Positions 59,263 through 64,000 of a stretch of DNA of 64,000 bases are shown here, in pieces. This DNA is from JBGTCD01 sp041749015 (GTDB taxonomy: Bacteria; Bacteroidota; Bacteroidia; Cytophagales; Cyclobacteriaceae). Below the pieces are notes generated by a model. The model ran no database searches. It had not been told where the DNA came from and was given only the letters and a program-made list of their open reading frames with translations. The stretch lies in assembly GCA_041749015.1 (NCBI GenBank), contig JBGTCD010000087.1, positions 1-64,000 on the forward strand, read 5' to 3'. Position 1 is the first letter of the stretch. Each line of letters begins with the position of its first letter. Position numbers and translations under genes: made by a program.

Positions 59263-60207
59263 TCAGCCTTCACATAATCCAGATTTTTGTTCTAAAAAAT
59301 CCGTCCACATACCGGCTACTACCTCTTTGGCAGAAGGGATATCCATAATCGTGGCCGATATTTGGCCAATTTCCAGCTCTCCCTCTTTTAGGTCACCTTC
59401 AAAAATACCTAATTTTGCTCTTTTTTTACCAAGTATGGTCCGGAGTATTTCAGGGTCTGCCCCCTTTTGCTCAGCCTCAAATATTTTATTATAAAAATCA
59501 TTCTTTATAAGCCGCACCGGTGTCAGTTTTTTCAAGGTAAGCGTTGTAGCGCCTTCTCCGGCTTCAACTACTGCTTTCTTGAAGTTTTCATGGGCCGAGC
59601 TTTCCTGAGTCACGGCAAATCTGGATCCTACCTGTACCCCGTCAGCTCCGAGGGCCATGGCGGCCAGCATGGTGGAGCCATCTCCAATGCCACCTGCCGC
59701 TATTATGGGGATCTTTACGGCATTCCTTACGGCGGGCAAAAGGCAGAAGGTAGTGGTCTCCTCCCGGCCATTATGACCACCAGCCTCAAAGCCTTCAGCG
59801 ACCACAGCATCTACACCGGAGGCCTCTGCCTTTAAGGCAAATTTGGTGCTGCTAACTACATGAACCACAATGATGCCGGCAGCTTTTAGTGTTGAGGTCC
59901 ACAGCGTTGGATTGCCAGCGGAGGTGAAAACTATTGGCACCTGCTCGCGTATGATAATCTCAATGATTTTATCTATTTCAGGATACAGCAAGGGTACATT
60001 CACGCCAAATGGCAGCGTCGTAGCATTCCTGCACTTATGAATATGCTCTTCAAGTATTTCCGGATGCATGGATCCGGCACCAATAAGCCCCAAACCTCCG
60101 GCATTGCTTACTGCCGAGGCCAGCCGCCATCCGCTGCACCAAACCATCCCCGCCTGAATGATAGGATATGTAATCTTAAATAAGTTGCAAACAGGGTTGT
60201 TTTTCAT
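59263..60207 (-). CDS. Nitronate monooxygenase/FabK-like flavoprotein
   Basis: This 314-residue TIM-barrel FMN enzyme is of the 2-nitropropane dioxygenase family. Motifs are PIIQAGMVWCSGWRLASAVSN, the flavin-binding AAGGIGDGSTMLAAMALGAD, and GFEAGGHNGREET with the catalytic His. Members are either nitronate monooxygenases or the enoyl-ACP reductase FabK. The motif EAGGHNGREE is shared, and I cannot decide between them from sequence; no fatty acid genes are adjacent. I use ATG 60207 (MKNNPVCNLFKI); another ATG five codons upstream is possible. Confidence 0.88.
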   Translation of the reverse strand: MKNNPVCNLFKITYPIIQAGMVWCSGWRLASAVSNAGGLGLIGAGSMHPEILEEHIHKCRNATTLPFGVNVPLLYPEIDKIIEIIIREQVPIVFTSAGNPTLWTSTLKAAGIIVVHVVSSTKFALKAEASGVDAVVAEGFEAGGHNGREETTTFCLLPAVRNAVKIPIIAAGGIGDGSTMLAAMALGADGVQVGSRFAVTQESSAHENFKKAVVEAGEGATTLTLKKLTPVRLIKNDFYNKIFEAEQKGADPEILRTILGKKRAKLGIFEGDLKEGELEIGQISATIMDIPSAKEVVAGMWTDFLEQKSGLCEG

Positions 60208-60293
60208 AGTGACAAATTTCAATTTAAGCTAATGGTGCCCTTAGGGGTATTTCCTAATTTTAATATTATTAAATTGTCCGCAAAAAAAGAAAC

Positions 60294-62087
60294 TTGAGAA
60301 TTAAAGCACTGAACCTGAATAATATTCTGCTCCGGTTTTTAATCTGGAGGATCAAGCATTTAGGCAACAGGCCCTTTGTGCTAATACTTGCCGGATTGGT
60401 AGGTGTGTTTGCCGGATTAGCAGCCGTGGTGCTTAAAGAGTCAGTACATTCCATTCAAAATTTTCTGATCCGGGGTTTTGATGTACAATACGCCAATTAT
60501 TTTTACCTCGCCTATCCTTTGATTGGAATATTTGCTTCCGTACTGGTTGCACGTTTTATTTTTAAAGACCAGTTAGGGCATGGGATTCCTCAGGTGCTCT
60601 ACAGTATTTCAAAAAATTCAGGGATCATCAGGAAAGGCCGGATGATATCCCGCATGGTGGCCAGCGCACTGACAGTGGGCTTTGGAGGATCCGTTGGACT
60701 GGAGGCACCAATTGTAGTTACCGGCTCGGCCATTGGTTCCAATGTAGGTCAGGTGATGCGTCTTGGGTATAAGAAGAGATCGCTTCTTATAGGATGTGGT
60801 ACTGCCGGTGCAATATCTGGGATTTTCAATTCACCCATTGCAGGGGTAATTTTTGCAATCGAGGTAATTTTGGCCGATGTTACCATTGGTAATTTCATCC
60901 CTTTACTCATAGCATCAGTCTTTGGGGCATTGGTATCGCTTACCTTATTGGGTGATGATATTTTGTTTTCATTTTCGATTGTGGATCAGTTTAAGGCCGC
61001 TGATGTGCCCTTTTATATGTTGCTGGGGGGTGTTTGTGGGCTGGTGTCCGTTTACTTTACCCGGATGACTTACAAGGTGGAAACCCGAATTCAAAAGGTT
61101 TCTTCCATATATCAAAGAGCCATTCTGGGAGGTATTTTGCTCGGTATTTTGATTTTTGTTTTTCCTCCGATTTACGGTGAGGGCTATGATACGATTAAAA
61201 TGTTGCTTTCAGGAGAGAGTGCTGGTATTTTGAATAACAGCTTGTTTTTTGAAGAGCTGGAAAATATTTACATCATCCTGATTTTTACTATTGGTATTAT
61301 TTTAATCAAACCAGTTGCATCAGCCCTTACCATTGGAGCCGGAGGTAGTGGGGGGGTTTTTGCACCATCTTTATTTTTGGGTGGCCTTACAGGATTTCTT
61401 TTGGCTGAGATTCTAAATTTATTGCTGCCGGAAGTAGGCATCAGCTATAGCAATTTTATTCTGGTGGGGATGTGCGGCATCATGAGTGGGATTTTGCGGG
61501 CACCATTGACGGCCATATTCCTGATTGCAGAAATTACCAGTGGCTATGAGCTTTTTGTGCCGCTGATGCTGGTGTCAGCCATGGCTTATACTGCAAGCTC
61601 CATTTTTGAAAAGTATTCACTTTATACCAAAAAACTGGTGGAAAGCGGCGACCTGATCCAATACGACAGAGACCGGCAGGTGCTTAGTCGGATCAACCTG
61701 GAAAAAATAGTGGAGAAGGACCTCTATACCGTGGATCCTGAGGCCACTCTTGAGGTCCTGATTGCCAAGGTAAGAAAATCACGCAGAAATATATTTCCGG
61801 TCGTCAATAAGCAGCAGGAGCTTGTGGGCATTGTGACTCTGGATGACATCCGTGAGATCATGTTTGACGAACATAGTCAAAAAAATACTTTGGTTGAAAC
61901 CCTCATGAATCCACCACCTACCTTTGTAGGGCCTCATGAAAATATGCAATCTGTGATGAGTAAGTTTGAAATCACCGGAGCCTGGAATTTACCCGTAATT
62001 AAAGAGGGTAAATATGTGGGTTTCGTTTCCAAGTCAACCATTTTCAATACTTATCGAAAAGAGCTTATTAAGCAGCATCAGGAGTAG
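60294..62087 (+). CDS. ClC-family chloride protein with CBS domains
   Basis: This 597-residue membrane protein is of the ClC family, with a C-terminal pair of CBS domains (about 455-590). The outer gating glutamate is in GSVGLEAPIV, and the GSGGVFAPSLFLGG anion-site loop is intact. The proton glutamate of exchangers (second E of IIEEM in E. coli ClC) is Val here (IFAIEVIL), which suggests reduced proton coupling. The first anion motif reads GHGIPQVL instead of GSGIP. The start codon is TTG at 60294; no better start lies near. It ends just before the candidate origin. Confidence 0.92.
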   Translation: MRIKALNLNNILLRFLIWRIKHLGNRPFVLILAGLVGVFAGLAAVVLKESVHSIQNFLIRGFDVQYANYFYLAYPLIGIFASVLVARFIFKDQLGHGIPQVLYSISKNSGIIRKGRMISRMVASALTVGFGGSVGLEAPIVVTGSAIGSNVGQVMRLGYKKRSLLIGCGTAGAISGIFNSPIAGVIFAIEVILADVTIGNFIPLLIASVFGALVSLTLLGDDILFSFSIVDQFKAADVPFYMLLGGVCGLVSVYFTRMTYKVETRIQKVSSIYQRAILGGILLGILIFVFPPIYGEGYDTIKMLLSGESAGILNNSLFFEELENIYIILIFTIGIILIKPVASALTIGAGGSGGVFAPSLFLGGLTGFLLAEILNLLLPEVGISYSNFILVGMCGIMSGILRAPLTAIFLIAEITSGYELFVPLMLVSAMAYTASSIFEKYSLYTKKLVESGDLIQYDRDRQVLSRINLEKIVEKDLYTVDPEATLEVLIAKVRKSRRNIFPVVNKQQELVGIVTLDDIREIMFDEHSQKNTLVETLMNPPPTFVGPHENMQSVMSKFEITGAWNLPVIKEGKYVGFVSKSTIFNTYRKELIKQHQE

Positions 62088-62663
62088 CAAGACCTAAAGT
62101 AGAAATCATTTATATTTTAATCCAGACGCTTATTTTGATTTAAAACAACGTTTTTGTTCGGTTTTTAGGGAGTCCCAGGGAGTTGTCCACAAAGTATAAA
62201 TTTAAAATGCAGGTTGTAAATCACTGTAAATCAATGCTTTAATCGATTTATTATTACCAGTGTGGATAACTTTGCCTAAATGTGGAAAAGTTTTCATTGA
62301 CATTTTGAAATCTATATTTTGTTAAATATTTTTACTTTTTCCCGGAGGAAATAGGTACAAATTTCGATTGGAATTTTTATAAAAAAATTCAAAACAAGGA
62401 ATTATTTGTAGTGACGGACACAATGGAAACTTTGATTCCTTGCTTAAATTAATGTTAAGTAAATATTACCTCAACATGAAATTTAATGAGAACAGTAAAT
62501 GCGATATTTCTGTTTAAATTGATGGCTCTTTGATAAGTACAATTTTATGATTTTACCGCTCATGGAGTTTTATTCTAAAACCTTAACTTTCCTTCAACTT
62601 AGATCGTTCTAGATTCATGGCAGGATAATTGATGCCCATTTACTATCAACCGTTGATTTCAAA
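62088..62663. other. Candidate replication origin (DnaA-box cluster)
   Basis: This 576-base gap holds no gene. It has three DnaA-box-like nonamers within 110 bases: TTGTCCACA (62183-62191, plus strand), TTATCCACA (62261-62269, minus, perfect consensus) and TTTTCCACA (62281-62289, minus). A direct repeat TGTAAATCA occurs twice at 62215-62233. AT-rich DNA follows (62290-62400), as in a duplex-unwinding region. CAAGGAAT and ATTCCTTG flank 62395-62442. Genes to the right read plus and many to the left read minus, which fits replication moving away on both sides. dnaA itself is not adjacent; in Bacteroidota the origin often lies apart from dnaA. Confidence 0.45.
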
Positions 62664-63146
62664 ATGAAAACACCTGTAATTATTTTCATCCTTTTTTTTG
62701 GGCTTGTTTGTAAGTCTTTTTCACAGAAAACTGCTGAGGTAATTGGCGTTGATAAGCTCATGGAGCTCATCAATGACAAGAGTGAAAAAGTGCGGGTGAT
62801 TAACTTCTGGGCTACCTGGTGCGGCCCATGCGTGAAAGAGTTGCCGTACTTTGAAAAGTTTGGCGCAGATAATCCCGACCAGGTAGAAGTGATTTTGATA
62901 AGCCTGGATTTTGTAGAAAAGCTAGACAGAGTCAATAACTTCATACAGCGCCGGGGTCTTGCTTCGCAGGTTTACTTATTGGATGATATCGACTATGATT
63001 CCTGGATTGGCAAAGTTTCCAATGAGTGGTCTGGGGCCATACCTGCCACGATGTTTATCGACTCAAAAAGTGGCAAGCATTTGTTTTTTGAAAAAGAAAT
63101 GCAGGAAGGAGATCTTACTACAATTTATAATATTCTTTTAAACTAA
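62664..63146 (+). CDS. Exported TlpA-type thioredoxin
   Basis: This 160-residue thioredoxin-fold protein has a signal peptide (MKTPVIIFILFFGLVCKSFS). The active site is WATWCGPCVKELPYF, a complete WCxxC. The cis-proline is in GAIPATMFID. It should reduce or exchange disulfides in the periplasm. It lies first after the candidate origin and 11 bases upstream of a second thioredoxin-fold gene on the same strand, so the two probably form one operon. Confidence 0.92.
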   Translation: MKTPVIIFILFFGLVCKSFSQKTAEVIGVDKLMELINDKSEKVRVINFWATWCGPCVKELPYFEKFGADNPDQVEVILISLDFVEKLDRVNNFIQRRGLASQVYLLDDIDYDSWIGKVSNEWSGAIPATMFIDSKSGKHLFFEKEMQEGDLTTIYNILLN

Positions 63147-63157
63147 ACTATTTACCT

Positions 63158-63769
63158 ATGTTAAGAACAACCTTATTTTCGCTATTTGCTTTTGCACTGT
63201 TTTTTGCCGGCTCCGGCTTGAATCAAGGGTATAATGTTGGGGATGAAGCCCGGGATTTTAAACTGAAAAATGTTGACGGAAAATGGGTCTCCATGGCGGA
63301 TTACAAAGATGCCAAGGGGTTTATCGTGATCTTCACCTGCAATCATTGTCCCTATTCCGTTCTTTATGAAGACAGAATTATCGATCTTCAAAAAAAGTAT
63401 GGTAAAAAAGGATTTCCAGTAATTGCCATCAATCCCAATGATACAGAAAAGCAACCCGATGATTCGTTTGATAACATGAAAATCAGGGCAAAGGAAAAAG
63501 GATTCAACTTTCCCTATGTAATTGATGAAACTCAGGAAATTGCCAAAACTTATGGTGCTACCCGTACCCCCCATGTCTATATTTTAAATAAAGAAAGTGG
63601 GAAATTGAAGGTGGCTTATATCGGTGCTATTGATGACAACTCTAAAGACGGTAGCAAGGCTAAAGCAAAATATGTGGAAGATGCAGTGGATGCTTTACTG
63701 GAAGGAAAAATGATTCAAAAGACGGAATCCAAAGCAGTAGGCTGTACTATAAAATGGAAGAATGCCTAA
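63158..63769 (+). CDS. Exported AhpC/TSA-type thioredoxin-fold protein
   Basis: This 203-residue protein has a signal peptide (MLRTTLFSLFAFALFFAGSG). The peroxiredoxin-like domain includes DFKLKNVDGKWVSMADYK and the redox motif FTCNHCPYS (CxxC form CNHC), then TRTPHVYILNK with the cis-proline. Relatives are annotated as thioredoxin family or peroxiredoxin-like. A C-terminal extension contains a single Cys (AVGCTIKWK). It follows the TlpA-like gene by 11 bases and ends before a strong terminator. Confidence 0.9.
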   Translation: MLRTTLFSLFAFALFFAGSGLNQGYNVGDEARDFKLKNVDGKWVSMADYKDAKGFIVIFTCNHCPYSVLYEDRIIDLQKKYGKKGFPVIAINPNDTEKQPDDSFDNMKIRAKEKGFNFPYVIDETQEIAKTYGATRTPHVYILNKESGKLKVAYIGAIDDNSKDGSKAKAKYVEDAVDALLEGKMIQKTESKAVGCTIKWKNA

Positions 63770-63795
63770 TCGGCATATCATATTAAGAATAGTAA

Positions 63796-63821
63796 AACCC
63801 GGTCAATAGCCGGGTTTTTTG
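63796..63821 (+). terminator. Rho-independent terminator
   Basis: AACCCGG (63796-63802) and CCGGGTT (63810-63816) form a 7-bp stem with a seven-base loop followed by T. It closes the thioredoxin pair. Confidence 0.85.
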
Positions 63822-63831
63822 TTTCCCAGGG

Positions 63832-63906
63832 TTATTGATTTACCACCATTTCCAGAATATCCTCCAGATACTCCCGGTTATTCGAAAGCCGGGGCACCTT
63901 ATTTTG
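63832..63906 (-). pseudogene. C-terminal remnant of a broken gene
   Basis: On the minus strand the frame VPRLSNNREYLEDILEMVV followed by NQ and TAA (63832-63834) looks like a genuine protein end: charged helix, normal codons. Upstream in the same frame a TGA occurs at 63907-63909, directly at the point where the DNA becomes GC-rich. So the gene appears cut off at about 63906. The parent protein is not recognised. A sequencing frameshift or a short real gene cannot be excluded. Confidence 0.4.
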
Positions 63907-63909
63907 TCA

Positions 63910-64000
63910 AAAACCCTCATCAGGAGCGGAGTTAAAAAAGGACCAAAGTGCGGCTGGGTGTCCACGTCCAGCGCGGACGTTCCGGGGCGTCGCGGGAAAG
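63910..64000. other. GC-rich window edge of unlike composition
   Basis: The last 90 bases are much richer in G and C than the rest of the window (for example GTCCAGCGCGGACGTTCCGG at 63967-63986, itself partly palindromic). No gene can be assigned. The edge may be the end of a mobile element or another repeat that interrupts the gene ending at 63832. Confidence 0.35.

Noticed and set aside
1..64000. CRISPR array or cas genes
   Set aside because: No regularly spaced direct repeats were seen, and the TPR-CHAT protein is exported and has no gRAMP neighbour.

Overview
The window looks like a piece of chromosome from a Bacteroidota bacterium, most likely an aquatic or marine member of the Cytophagales. 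The evidence is the gliding genes gldD and gldE inside the mutY-ssb-gldE-gldD cluster, a green-type proteorhodopsin, many lipoproteins with short signal peptides, TAnnTTTG-type promoter boxes, few Shine-Dalgarno sequences, and Bacteroidota-style HU and 29-residue basic ribosome-type proteins. Lineage below the phylum is inference. No rRNA, tRNA or CRISPR array was seen.

Left end (1-6.8 kb): the tail of a beta-propeller-like protein, a palindromic attC-like element next to a ParDE toxin-antitoxin pair, a TauE-type anion exporter, an Amt ammonium channel, an M20 dipeptidase, an NTF2-like protein and the proteorhodopsin. From 6.8 to 18.6 kb there is a minus-strand run: plsY, a 1,609-residue exported protein of unknown function with an extreme Asp/Trp-rich patch, the coupled genes prmA, DUF6150 and tpiA, then gdhA and uvrA. 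A truncated photolyase-like start follows at 18.75 kb, then a small membrane protein, an AhpD-like protein and a DinB protein.

Middle (20.7-46.2 kb): a three-gene minus-strand operon encodes an exported TPR-CHAT protease-like protein, a PD40-OmpA outer-membrane protein and a third exported protein. polA, cysS and a glutaminyl-cyclase-like lipoprotein follow on the plus strand. Next are cell-wall enzymes (GH3/NagZ, PBP4), a RAYT (REP-associated transposase) bracketed by palindromes, a class V aminotransferase with a lipoprotein partner, and recG-gldD-gldE-ssb-mutY. Divergent from mutY runs HU, a TPR protein, a 29-residue basic protein and RNase E/G.

Right end (49.3-64 kb): a BLUF blue-light sensor, a PhoD phosphatase, assorted small enzymes, a tail-to-tail CheY-like regulator and histidine kinase, a 2OG-Fe(II) oxygenase, a VOC protein, a nitronate monooxygenase/FabK-like flavoprotein and a ClC chloride protein. 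A 576-base gene-free stretch at 62.1-62.7 kb carries three DnaA-box-like nonamers and AT-rich DNA, so it is a candidate replication origin. Two thioredoxin-fold genes follow, then a probable gene remnant against a GC-rich foreign-looking end.

Three separate light-related items occur here (proteorhodopsin with an open carotenoid-antenna site, BLUF sensor, photolyase remnant). The exported CHAT operon and the RAYT-palindrome unit are the most system-like accessory structures.
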